Source: Caldifarciminota bacterium (lineage in GTDB: Bacteria > Hydrothermota > Tepidihabitantia > Tepidihabitantales > CAIPLT01). From it: DNA of 43,288 nt. Positions 1 through 8,144 of the stretch are shown here, piece by piece. Below the pieces are notes generated by a model. The model did no database searches. It saw nothing but the letters and a program-made list of their open reading frames with translations, and was not told the origin of the DNA. Position numbers and translations under genes: made by a program. Location of the stretch: assembly GCA_903865935.1 (NCBI GenBank), contig CAIPLT010000064.1:1-43288 (forward strand). The letters are read 5' to 3'. How positions within the stretch are numbered: the stretch's first letter is position 1; the number at the start of each line of letters is the position of its first letter.

Positions 1-560
1 GGTTTGGAATTCACAGAACAACAAAATCTACTGCGCTAATGCGAATAGTGGCAATGTGACGGTGATCGATGGTCAAACTAACTCTGTGATTACAACACTC
101 GCCGTAGGGTATAGCCCTTTTGATCTGGTTTGGAATTCACAGAACAACAAAATCTACTGCGCTAATTCGAATAGTGACAATGTGACGGTGATTAATGGTC
201 AAACTAACTCTGTGATTACAACGATAACCGTGGGAAGTTATAGTTATCCTTGTGCGTTGGTTTGGAATTCACAAAACAATAAGGTTTATTGCGCTAATTA
301 TTTAAGTAACAATGTGGCGGTGATTGACGGTCAAGCTGACTCAGTGATTACGTTTATAACTGTGGTCAGTGAACCTTATGCATTGGTTTGGAATTCACAG
401 AACAATAAAATCTACTGCGCTAATTATGGCAGTACCGATGTGACGGTAATTAATGGTCAGACCAATTCAGTGATTACAAATATAACTGTTGGACGGGGAC
501 CTTGGGTTTGTTGCTGGAACTCGATACAGAACCGAGTCTATGTCGCAAATTTTTACAGTT
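1..560 (+). repeat. Tandem coding repeat, period about 119-130 bp (YVTN blades)
   Basis: Copies start near 1, 128, 257, 384 and 503. The first 40 bases of the window recur unchanged at 128-167, and the first four copies are very similar at DNA level, which implies recent expansion or gene conversion. The array runs off the left edge, so copy number is unknown and assembly collapse is possible here. Confidence 0.85.
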
Positions 561-850
561 CCAGTGTCTCAGTGATTAGAGATGTTATGGGAATAGAGGA
601 ACACTTGAAGCTTAACACCCCGAGCCAAATGTTTGAAGTATATCCGAATCCAGCAAAGATATATTTTACTGTCCGCTTACCAAAGACCATTGACCGCTCA
701 CAGATAAAGATATTTGATGTGAGGGGAAATATGGTTAAAAACGAAGAGCTAAAAGGAAAAAGCAATCGTATTTCGCTTGATGGGATAAAGAATGGAATTT
801 ATTTTGTGAAAGCTGGATATGAAACCAGAAAAATAGTTGTGAATAAGTAG
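2..850 (+). CDS. YVTN-type beta-propeller surface protein with T9SS-like sorting domain (5' end outside window)
   Basis: The frame is open from the first bases of the window, so this is the 3' part of a longer gene; the GTG at 56 is only an internal codon. Five successive blades of about 42 residues are visible. Each has the pattern VWNSQNNKIYCAN, then N-V-T-V-I-(D/N)-G-Q, then S-V-I-T-x-I-x-V-G, as in YVTN/NHL-like seven-bladed propellers of exported proteins. The last about 75 residues form a type A sorting domain: FEVYPNPAK, IKIFDVRGN, LDGIKNGIYFVK and a basic tail (RKIVVNK). The protein is inferred to be exported and cell-surface attached; its ligand cannot be told. The stop codon TAG at 848-850 overlaps the probable ribosome binding site of the next gene, so the two are probably co-transcribed. 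Confidence 0.85.
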   Translation, partial: VWNSQNNKIYCANANSGNVTVIDGQTNSVITTLAVGYSPFDLVWNSQNNKIYCANSNSDNVTVINGQTNSVITTITVGSYSYPCALVWNSQNNKVYCANYLSNNVAVIDGQADSVITFITVVSEPYALVWNSQNNKIYCANYGSTDVTVINGQTNSVITNITVGRGPWVCCWNSIQNRVYVANFYSSSVSVIRDVMGIEEHLKLNTPSQMFEVYPNPAKIYFTVRLPKTIDRSQIKIFDVRGNMVKNEELKGKSNRISLDGIKNGIYFVKAGYETRKIVVNK

Positions 851-858
851 AGGCAATT

Positions 859-2388
859 ATAAAAAGAACAGTGTTATTGGTATTGTTAGTCGTAATTCTG
901 TGTTTTGCACAGAGTGGTCTGGTTACAAGAGCCGGTTATACGACTTATGACTGGTTTTTTACCGGCCCAGTGAATAAATGGTGCATAACTGATACAGTAG
1001 CAAACGGCGTTCATATTTACTGGAGACACAGTAATTTTTCCCCATCAACAGACTTAAATACTTATTACAACTTTTATAATTTTAGTATTCACAACTGGAA
1101 TTGGTCAGATGGGATTGGCGTTTTTCCGCAACGTAACATGTTTTATAGTATAGATAATCATCCAATTAGTGGTTGTGTGTATATCATGAGTAATAATACG
1201 CTGGCACGCGACGAAGCACCGGGAGCAGGATTATTTGAGTTTTCATCTGTGCCGAACAACATATGGTATCCAGTAATTGCGGTGACTCCTGATAATGCTA
1301 TACATTGTCTATATAAGAATTATGTTGATGGTGACACATTATTGTATTCAAGAAATTGGTCTTCACCGATAAATATAAACTCACCAGCACCTGGACCAAC
1401 ATTCCCATCTTACAATTTTGTCGGTTCAAAGATATCCAATAAATTAATCGCTGTTTGGTTACGTGATGAAGATTCTATTCCGACACGTATCTTTTACCGT
1501 ATATCAAATAACAGTGGTATAACATGGCAATCACCAATTGAACTGCCGTATCCGCCAACTGTGATTTCTTCACCGACATTTAACGATTATTCGTTGTATG
1601 CAATGTTTGATGCACAGGATAATCTTCATATCGTTACTGCAATTACCGAACTTGGATATACAATTCCAGCAGAAATCTGGCATTTTTGTCCGGTCAATAA
1701 TCCGCAGTGGAGTTTGGTTTTCCATTATGATGCAGATACACTTAATGCGCCAGTTGGTTATAATGCTTCATTTGCCTGCCGACCATTAATCGTGCAAAAT
1801 CATCGTGATAATTATCTGTATGTTACATGGGAGCAATTTGACTCGCTAAATTATGAACCGATTTCATTTGTTGTCCGTGCTGATGTGATGGTTGCCGAAT
1901 CACCAAATAATGGTCTAACCTGGCAGAATCAAAGACCAATTACAACGCCTAATACAACATCCAAAAGATTTCCTTGTGCGGCAGGAGTTGACCATGATAC
2001 TTTGACCGTTGCTTATCTGATTGATTCAATCGCCGGGTTTGAATACTACTGGCAGGGAAGAGCAACATATAATCCAGTAGTTATCCAACGGATAAAAGTT
2101 CCGTTACCCGTTGCGGGAGAACAAGAAAAGACCGCTATATCTATTAAGAGTAATTTCCAAGTTTATCCTAATCCAGTAAAGACATTTTTCACAGTTCGTG
2201 GACCATTTTCCACTGATCGCTCAGAGATAGAGATATTTGATATAACGGGAAAGGTTGTAAAAGAGATTCTTCGCTTTGCTCAGAATGACAACACAATGCG
2301 TATCCCACTTGATGGGATAAAGAATGGTGTTTATTTTGTACAAGTCGGGGATGAATTAATCAGTAAGAAATTGATTGTTACAAAATAA
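859..2388 (+). CDS. Exported BNR/sialidase-like beta-propeller protein with T9SS-like sorting domain
   Basis: A secreted protein of about 509 residues. The first canonical start is GTG at 871, but it lacks the basic signal-peptide n-region and lies 17 nt from the AGAGG at 849-853. Reading from ATA at 859 adds Ile/Met-Lys-Arg-Thr before VLLVLLVVILCFAQ, giving a complete signal peptide with a 5-nt Shine-Dalgarno spacing like that of other exported genes here. I therefore place initiation at 859, with 871 as the fallback. The body has BNR/Asp-box-like elements (ISNNSGITWQSP, SPNNGLTWQNQRP), suggesting a sialidase-like propeller; catalytic residues are not evident, so enzyme activity is not claimed. 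The C-terminus has FQVYPNPVK and IEIFDITGKVVK, followed by a dispersed-repeat insertion and LDGIKNGVYFVQ. It sits directly behind the YVTN gene, with a closely related sorting domain. Confidence 0.75.
   Translation: MKRTVLLVLLVVILCFAQSGLVTRAGYTTYDWFFTGPVNKWCITDTVANGVHIYWRHSNFSPSTDLNTYYNFYNFSIHNWNWSDGIGVFPQRNMFYSIDNHPISGCVYIMSNNTLARDEAPGAGLFEFSSVPNNIWYPVIAVTPDNAIHCLYKNYVDGDTLLYSRNWSSPININSPAPGPTFPSYNFVGSKISNKLIAVWLRDEDSIPTRIFYRISNNSGITWQSPIELPYPPTVISSPTFNDYSLYAMFDAQDNLHIVTAITELGYTIPAEIWHFCPVNNPQWSLVFHYDADTLNAPVGYNASFACRPLIVQNHRDNYLYVTWEQFDSLNYEPISFVVRADVMVAESPNNGLTWQNQRPITTPNTTSKRFPCAAGVDHDTLTVAYLIDSIAGFEYYWQGRATYNPVVIQRIKVPLPVAGEQEKTAISIKSNFQVYPNPVKTFFTVRGPFSTDRSEIEIFDITGKVVKEILRFAQNDNTMRIPLDGIKNGVYFVQVGDELISKKLIVTK
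2264..2290 (+). repeat. Dispersed repeat element incorporated into coding sequence (encodes ILRFAQNDN)
   Basis: These 27 bases carry ATTCT and AGAAT arms (2266-2270 and 2282-2286) around TCGCTTTGCTC. From memory, this phrase is scattered through many unrelated bacterial genomes and yields RFAQND-like peptides. In the neighbouring YVTN protein the same place in the sorting domain reads NEELKGKSNR, so the element appears to have replaced that loop. Confidence 0.6.
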
Positions 2389-2458
2389 TCATAATTCGAA
2401 TAGAGCGGTTGTACACTGATAAATCCCTTGATAGATTTCATGTTCAATAACCTAAAAT

Positions 2459-2484
2459 ATCTTATTGACAAATAAGATTTTTTT
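2459..2484 (+). terminator. Possible intrinsic terminator after the sialidase-like gene
   Basis: An 8-bp stem (ATCTTATT at 2459-2466, AATAAGAT at 2471-2478) with loop GACA is followed by a T run to 2484. The stem is purely A/T apart from one G-C pair, so it is weak. It overlaps a promoter whose -35 box includes the loop. Confidence 0.4.
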
Positions 2485-2492
2485 GATATAGT
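2465..2492 (+). promoter_or_regulatory. Sigma70-type promoter TTGACA-16-TATAGT
   Basis: The -35 TTGACA is at 2465-2470, the spacer is 16 bp and the -10 TATAGT is at 2487-2492. An ATG begins 8 nt after the -10 box, at 2501, the same geometry as the leaderless housekeeping genes elsewhere in the window. Confidence 0.65.
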
Positions 2493-2500
2493 ATTGCCCT

Positions 2501-2566
2501 ATGGCAAAACACAAGAATAAACACCCCCAGCCAAAACCGGTTAAAAGTTCGGACACAGCTATATAA
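2501..2566 (+). CDS. Short ORF (21 codons) behind a strong promoter; small peptide or decayed gene start
   Basis: An ATG placed exactly where transcription should begin opens a 21-codon frame that starts MAKHKNKHPQ and ends in TAA. It is rich in Lys, His and Pro. The beginning resembles in style the cytoplasmic N-terminus of the YfhO-type protein at 5727 (MAKPAKKEVSK), and its last residues (DTAI, then stop) could align with ETTIYI there. It may therefore be the surviving N-terminus of a lost membrane-protein gene. No coding potential follows before the convergent gene at 2645. A functional small peptide is the alternative. Confidence 0.3.
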   Translation: MAKHKNKHPQPKPVKSSDTAI

Positions 2567-2644
2567 CTCTTTGTGATTTAGTACACAATTTAACAAATTT
2601 CTATTATTGGTACAGTGCTAGTGTTGATTAAGTGCTATAAAATC

Positions 2645-4519
2645 TTATTTTACGACAATGACTTTTTTCCTAAAAGTGTTGAATTTTGTGACTATATTGA
2701 CAATATAAACTCCTTGTGAGTTGGCAACGGGAATTACATGTTCGCCGATTCCTAGAGTTTGACTTTGCGTCAATCTTCCCGATACATCATAAACTACTAA
2801 TTTTGCATTGGAGAGCAGATTTAGATTAACATTGTTACCGTTTATTCTAATTTCTTCTTGTGGTGTTCTTGTTAACGGAGCATCTTTTGTTGCAAAATGT
2901 TTAACTTTGTCAGAAAAACCTTTTACACTGTCGATTTCAAATAAAGTCGTGCGGTGATAATCAAGTTGTGCTATTAAACGGTATTGACAATAGTAATTCT
3001 GGTTTGATATCCAGCCACCAACAATTGCTCCTTGAGGTGGAGAGCCAGTAGGTGAAAACCAATTTATCCAATTTACTCCATCTGAAGAAGTTCTGACATC
3101 GATTGTAACCCGAACACCAATCGGTTGATTTCCATATACACCCACATAAAAACCTGTTTGGTTCGAAGCTGAATGGCTATTGTAAGGCGAACATTCAAAT
3201 GGACATTTAAGTATTCTTGATAGAAATCGTTCTTTGTTTGAACGGTCCCATATATTGCCAAAATCTTCCACGATTCCATCATCAGCTCGAGAGCGAAAAT
3301 ATGTATAATTATTTCCTGCAAAACGACCACCTTGATTCCAAAATAACTTTGCACCAGGATCGAACCAGTACATCAAGTAATCTTGATATCCATCATTATT
3401 CCAATCAGCAACAACAACTGAACCACCAGGCAGTATCTGGTAATTTGTATGATAATTAGGACCGTATCTCACATAAGAATTGCCAGAATTCCAACCGCCG
3501 TTAATTTCTCCAGCGATAAAATCTAAATTACCATCGTTATTTAAATCAGCTATTGCACAGCCCCCTTCGTCTGGTCCATAGAATGTATCGCGATTAGAAC
3601 TTGAAAAACCTTGTGCAGAACCCCAATAGACATAATTACAGCCAGCAGCAGCGGAGAGCAAATCTAAATAGCCATCTTTATTCAAATCTGCTGCTTTTAC
3701 TACCCATGGTTCGTCACTAGGAAGTTGTTGTTTAACAGCAAAATCAGGACCAAAGGCGATTGTAAGAACTGATGAGCCATCCGCACCTAAAATTACATCT
3801 AAATAAGTATCGTTATTTATATCAGCAAAAAATGGATGCTGGACACATCCAGCATTAGGAAAATTTATAATCATGTCAGGATTACGATATCGGATATTAG
3901 GTCCGTATAAAACAAATACCTTATTATAACCATCAATCCAAAGGTCAAGATAGCCATCTCTATTTAAATCGATTGGATAAATCGATTGTGCGCCATATAT
4001 GAGATAATCGGTTTTTACCGAATCTTTAATAAAGATCGTTGGATTTTGTGTGCCCCAAAATATAAAAGAAGTTTGTGAATAACAACCAGCTCCAGCTAAG
4101 ATATCTTCATAACCATCATTGTTCAAATCAGCAATATGAATCCCTTGTACATCACCATAAGGATTAGAAGATAAATAGGTCGGAACAGTTGAAAAGCTAT
4201 CGCCATAATTCCAATAGATATAAATATTATTGGATGTGTCATTAGCGTACCAGTTCCATGATAATATTACATCTTTATATCCATTATCATCAATGTCTAA
4301 ATCCCTGCCGAGAATTTTCAGACCACCGTATTTTGGAGCCCACCAATAGGCACCGACCTGCCAAGTCCGAAGTTGATTTACGTCCCATACTTTGGCAGTA
4401 TCACCCTGAACATAATAATATTCTTTCCCCGCTTGAAAATCTTGATGCGTATTATCAATCCATAGATTAGTAGGCGAAAGATTCTGGGAAACACCTAATA
4501 ATAATAATATTAACCACAT
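2645..4519 (-). CDS. Exported FG-GAP/VCBS repeat protein (integrin alpha-like propeller)
   Basis: The start is ATG at 4519, preceded by GGGAGGAAGTT (GGAGG, 5-nt spacing), giving 624 residues with signal peptide MWLILLLLGVSQNLSP. A longer reading to 4588 is rejected because that start lies upstream of the -10 box at 4579-4584. The body has at least seven FG-GAP-like calcium-binding loops (D-x-N-x-D-G-Y/N-x-D), for example DLNNDGYEDILAG, DLNRDGYLDLWIDG and DWNNDGYQDYLMYW, expected to build a seven-bladed propeller. The C-terminus resembles a sorting domain (LVVYDVSGRL, then GVYIVNIVTK and a basic end) but lacks the usual PNP entry motif. The gene stands alone and is convergent with the upstream plus-strand genes. 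Confidence 0.85.
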   Translation of the reverse strand: MWLILLLLGVSQNLSPTNLWIDNTHQDFQAGKEYYYVQGDTAKVWDVNQLRTWQVGAYWWAPKYGGLKILGRDLDIDDNGYKDVILSWNWYANDTSNNIYIYWNYGDSFSTVPTYLSSNPYGDVQGIHIADLNNDGYEDILAGAGCYSQTSFIFWGTQNPTIFIKDSVKTDYLIYGAQSIYPIDLNRDGYLDLWIDGYNKVFVLYGPNIRYRNPDMIINFPNAGCVQHPFFADINNDTYLDVILGADGSSVLTIAFGPDFAVKQQLPSDEPWVVKAADLNKDGYLDLLSAAAGCNYVYWGSAQGFSSSNRDTFYGPDEGGCAIADLNNDGNLDFIAGEINGGWNSGNSYVRYGPNYHTNYQILPGGSVVVADWNNDGYQDYLMYWFDPGAKLFWNQGGRFAGNNYTYFRSRADDGIVEDFGNIWDRSNKERFLSRILKCPFECSPYNSHSASNQTGFYVGVYGNQPIGVRVTIDVRTSSDGVNWINWFSPTGSPPQGAIVGGWISNQNYYCQYRLIAQLDYHRTTLFEIDSVKGFSDKVKHFATKDAPLTRTPQEEIRINGNNVNLNLLSNAKLVVYDVSGRLTQSQTLGIGEHVIPVANSQGVYIVNIVTKFNTFRKKVIVVK

Positions 4520-4578
4520 AACTTCCTCCCATAATATTACTACTGACAACTTGCCATTTACATCTCTTCTCTTGCAGA

Positions 4579-4606
4579 ATTTTAACATAACACATTATTT
4601 TGTCAA
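4579..4606 (-). promoter_or_regulatory. Promoter TTGACA-16-TAAAAT for the FG-GAP gene
   Basis: On the minus strand the -35 TTGACA is at 4606-4601 and the -10 TAAAAT at 4584-4579. Transcription should begin near 4572, giving a leader of about 50 nt that contains the GGAGG site of the gene starting at 4519. The remaining intergenic bases 4610-4860 are very AT-rich, and I see no further gene in them. Confidence 0.65.
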
Positions 4607-4861
4607 GACTTATGTTAAAGAATTTTCAATTGATGATTCTATCTGTATATGTTCAGAACAGTTGATTTTCCATGCTTTTCTGACATATTGTATTCACTGA
4701 TAAATCATTCGCTTTGTTTGATAGCTTAATATGATCTGGGGGCAGTTAAAATTTTAATTTAATACAATATAAATATAGAAGGTTAGCTAGATTTTCTCAT
4801 GCATTTTTATTGCAAAATTGAAAATTTTAAACACCTAATATAATTTCACAAAACAATTATA

Positions 4862-4889
4862 TTGACTTTTTGGTTTAAATTAATAAACT
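4862..4889 (+). promoter_or_regulatory. Promoter TTGACT-16-TAAACT, leaderless start of the methyltransferase
   Basis: The -35 TTGACT is at 4862-4867 and the -10 TAAACT (4 of 6 consensus) at 4884-4889. The ATG at 4896 begins 6 nt after the -10 box. No Shine-Dalgarno sequence is present. Confidence 0.5.
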
Positions 4890-4895
4890 TAACAT

Positions 4896-5633
4896 ATGCA
4901 ACAAGGTGCTGTTAAAAAAATTACTTCAGATAAAATGATAATTGATATTGCACACGAAACGTTAAAAACTTTTTCGTTAACACATAATTATAATATCTGG
5001 CTTATTAATCTACTTAGCCATTATATTGGTAAAAAGACATTAGAAATTGGTTGCGGGATTGGGAATCTGACTTTTTTCCTCCAACATTTAACTAATTTAA
5101 GTTGCTTAGATGTGTCCGATTTTTATCTTGCACATATGGGAATTGATTATCCAACGATAAAATTCTACAGATACGATATTGCTGATGAAAAAGTTAGTGA
5201 TTTGAAACAAGAGGGGTTCGATACGATTACATGTATAAATGTCCTGGAACATATCGAAGACGATAAAAAAGCACTTCAAAATATGCTTGATATTCTTCTT
5301 CCAGGAGGTAGACTTCTTTTGTATGTACCAGCATTACAATTTTTGTTCGGTTCAGTAGATAAAAATATTTTACATTATCGAAGGTATAATAAAAAACGAC
5401 TGGAAAAATTATTAAATGAAGTTGGATTTGAAGCAGAAAAACTATTTTACAGCAATATTATTGGAATTGTTGGTTGGTTTGTTAACGGGAAAATACAAAA
5501 AAAGAAAAACCTTTCTTATTGGCAGATAATTGCTTTTGATAAATTCGTCCCCTTGATCGAAAAACTCGAAAAGCCATTAAATCTACCTTTTGGTATGTCA
5601 CTTTTAGCAATAGCAAAAAAACCAATAGGTTAA
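4896..5633 (+). CDS. Class I SAM-dependent methyltransferase
   Basis: A 245-residue protein with a Rossmann methyltransferase core. Motif I, TLEIGCGIGNL, is at residues 48-58 with the acidic Glu50. A post-I acidic turn follows (CLDVSD). Motif IV/post-II, DTITCINVLEHIEDDKKAL, is typical of Methyltransf_11/12/23 proteins, followed by LLPGGRLLLYVPA. The pattern V-L-E-H-I and the Y-R-R-Y-N-K-K-R-L segment are common in methyltransferases near polysaccharide and lipid-glycan genes. The substrate is unknown. The gene precedes the YfhO-type membrane protein by 93 nt on the same strand, so a role in envelope glycan or lipid-linked sugar metabolism is an inference from context. The start is a probable leaderless ATG. 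Confidence 0.85.
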   Translation: MQQGAVKKITSDKMIIDIAHETLKTFSLTHNYNIWLINLLSHYIGKKTLEIGCGIGNLTFFLQHLTNLSCLDVSDFYLAHMGIDYPTIKFYRYDIADEKVSDLKQEGFDTITCINVLEHIEDDKKALQNMLDILLPGGRLLLYVPALQFLFGSVDKNILHYRRYNKKRLEKLLNEVGFEAEKLFYSNIIGIVGWFVNGKIQKKKNLSYWQIIAFDKFVPLIEKLEKPLNLPFGMSLLAIAKKPIG

Positions 5634-5726
5634 TCATAACTATATGTTATCACAATTAAGTTTTCTATTGCGATATTTGGAAAATTTAGTAATTAGTCTA
5701 AAATAGTTTAATCTATAGTATGCGAT

Positions 5727-7982
5727 ATGGCTAAGCCTGCAAAAAAGGAAGTTTCAAAAATAACTTTTTCCAAAATAGAGACGACAATTTATATAGCCAT
5801 ACTAGTTATATTATTATTTGTTTTTTTTCACGAAATTATATTTAAGAAAGGATTTTTTTGGGAGGATTTTTTAGAACAAAATTATCCATGCCGTTTATAC
5901 GCAGCACGAGCGTTACATAATGGACAGTTTCCATTCTGGAATCCTTATATTTTTGGCGGGCTTCCATTTTTTGCCGATGCTTTCAGTGGTGTATTATTTC
6001 CATCTAATTTACTTTTGACATTTGCGTATGTTGGAAATTGGCTTTCTTATTATGTTGTTGAAATATTCATTATATTGCATCTTTTAATTGCTGGTATTGG
6101 CATGTATTATTTTGCGATTAACAATAATTTACGTAAGAAAATCGCTTTTTTTATGTCAATGGTTTATATGTTAAATGGTCGTTTTATTGTTCATTTGACC
6201 CACACTCAAATGATTCAAACTTTTGTATTTATACCATTTGTATTTTTATTTTTACAAAAGGGGCTAAATAGGCAGGGACTTAAAGCAGTCTATTCAATTG
6301 TTATTTGTGGTTTCATATTAGGATTAGCTGGTTTAGCTGGATATCCACAAGCCGTCCTAATAATAATAGTAGGAATTTCCCTTTTCACTTTATATCATAT
6401 AATCTTAAACCCATCAAAAACAATATCATTATCGTCCTATTTTTTCTTAATATTAATCATTTGTGCTGCAATTATAGCTTGTCAATATATTCCGACATAT
6501 CTTTTATTGAAATACACTTTAAGGGGTGAATATCCATATTCAGAAATCGTTGAAGGTTCATTTCATCCGTTACGGTTTATTACATTTTTAATACCAAATT
6601 TCTTTGGTACAACTGCTCGCGGTAATTATAGCACGTATTTTGGACCAGGACCATATTATCAATACTGGGAACAAATGGCGTACATTGGTATTTTACCAAT
6701 AATCTTGGCAGGATTCAGTTTTTATAAACGCAATCGAAAGCAAATATACTTACCCATTATACTTGTTATCGTATCATTACTAATTGCATTGGGTCGTCAT
6801 TTTCCTTTGCATATCCTATTATATAAATTTGTGCCATTTTTTAAAGATGTTAGAACTCCAGCAAAATTTTTAAATCTAACAATCTTTGGTATTGTCTGGC
6901 TTTCCGGTATTGGGTTAGAAAATATTATTTCAATAAAACCGAAAGCGCGGCGTTTGGTGCTGATCGGAATTGTTTTATCGATAATATGTTTAGTCCTTAT
7001 TTTTTTCCTACCAAAACAAGTAACTCAGTTAGCAAAAAGTATTGCAGTTAGAGATATAATCAAATCAATTGTGATTATTTTACTTGGTGTATTTTTCATA
7101 AGACTGTATTTAAACAACAAACTAACCAAAAATTATTTCCTGGGATTTATTATTGCTCTGGCATTTGTTGATATATTCGCTTTTGGGTATAAATATAATT
7201 CAGGTGATACTGACCCGGAAATGTATTGGGGTGCAAACCGCATCGTTAATTTCTTCAAATCAGAAAGTCAGAAAGAGATGATAAGAGTAAATATCCGCTC
7301 AAGAGAAGGTCTCATTTTACCGCGAAATATTGGATATGTTCAAGAATTTGCGACTATTGATGGTTATCACCCATTAGCATTAAAACGATATATAACTTCT
7401 TCACAGATATTAGACCGCGAACGGTTTTTTACCTTGATGAATGTGAAATATAAAACCGCACTCGATTCGACAACAAACCGATTGACCATCAAGCCAAGAG
7501 AGTTTTATTTGCCACGAGCAAAATTATTCTATGACTGGGAAGTAAATCAAAATCCAGAGAGTCTGTTGAACCAGCTTAATAAACCGGATTTTCCGTTTGA
7601 TACCAAGGTTATATTTGAACAGAATGCGAATATCGAGCGACCGATTGATTTAATCGTAACGAACGGCACGGCAAAAATTACATCGTATTCACTGAATAAG
7701 ATAAAAGTTAATGTTGAGACTCAATCACCAGCAATATTAGTTTTAAGCGAAAACTATTTTCCAAATTGGCTGGTTAGAATTAACGGACAGGTTAGTAAAA
7801 CAATTCCAGTTGATTATTTCTTGAGAGGTTGCGTGGTACCGGTGGGAAATAATCAGGTTGAGTTTTTCTATCAGGAGCACTATTTTGTTCCTTTGTTTAT
7901 TGTTTGTATTATTACGATTTTGGCGAGTATTATTTTTATTTTATCGAGAATCTTTTTAGTAAAAAAGCAGTCTAATCTTTAA
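5727..7982 (+). CDS. YfhO-family polytopic membrane protein (GT-C-like)
   Basis: A 751-residue protein. A short basic cytoplasmic N-terminus (MAKPAKKEVSK) is followed by about a dozen hydrophobic segments from residue 18 to 490, and another close to the C-terminus. The first extracellular loop has the family signature NGQFPFWNPYIFGGLPFF with acidic residues, as in GT-C glycosyltransferase-like YfhO proteins. A soluble region (about 500-700) ends with the family's NYFPNWLVRINGQ element. YfhO proteins are linked to glycosylation of lipoteichoic acid or other envelope polymers in Firmicutes; here the substrate is unknown. A -10-like TATAGT at 5714-5719 lies 7 nt before the ATG and no Shine-Dalgarno is visible, so the start is probably leaderless, although the -35 region is poor. 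Confidence 0.85.
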   Translation: MAKPAKKEVSKITFSKIETTIYIAILVILLFVFFHEIIFKKGFFWEDFLEQNYPCRLYAARALHNGQFPFWNPYIFGGLPFFADAFSGVLFPSNLLLTFAYVGNWLSYYVVEIFIILHLLIAGIGMYYFAINNNLRKKIAFFMSMVYMLNGRFIVHLTHTQMIQTFVFIPFVFLFLQKGLNRQGLKAVYSIVICGFILGLAGLAGYPQAVLIIIVGISLFTLYHIILNPSKTISLSSYFFLILIICAAIIACQYIPTYLLLKYTLRGEYPYSEIVEGSFHPLRFITFLIPNFFGTTARGNYSTYFGPGPYYQYWEQMAYIGILPIILAGFSFYKRNRKQIYLPIILVIVSLLIALGRHFPLHILLYKFVPFFKDVRTPAKFLNLTIFGIVWLSGIGLENIISIKPKARRLVLIGIVLSIICLVLIFFLPKQVTQLAKSIAVRDIIKSIVIILLGVFFIRLYLNNKLTKNYFLGFIIALAFVDIFAFGYKYNSGDTDPEMYWGANRIVNFFKSESQKEMIRVNIRSREGLILPRNIGYVQEFATIDGYHPLALKRYITSSQILDRERFFTLMNVKYKTALDSTTNRLTIKPREFYLPRAKLFYDWEVNQNPESLLNQLNKPDFPFDTKVIFEQNANIERPIDLIVTNGTAKITSYSLNKIKVNVETQSPAILVLSENYFPNWLVRINGQVSKTIPVDYFLRGCVVPVGNNQVEFFYQEHYFVPLFIVCIITILASIIFILSRIFLVKKQSNL

Positions 7983-8066
7983 AGAACGGAAGGCTACGGT
8001 CGGAATAAACGGCCACTTCTCATATAATGAAAAACGGTCGTCGTACTGTTCCTTCCGTTACTTTTT
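7981..8066 (+). terminator. Long-stem inverted repeat and T tract after the YfhO gene
   Basis: AACGGAAGG at 7985-7993 is perfectly complementary to CCTTCCGTT at 8051-8059. Flanking AAAG and CTTT can extend the stem across one bulged A, and TTTTTT follows. The loop is unusually long (57 nt) and may hold an inner TACG/CGTA helix. It fits a terminator for the plus-strand genes 4896-7982. The region up to 8144 contains no other convincing gene. Confidence 0.5.
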
Positions 8067-8144
8067 TATCCTGATTTTTTACCATGAATAACACGAATAA
8101 AACTTCATATAAAAATATTTTTAATAGATTTTGGTTAAAATTTA

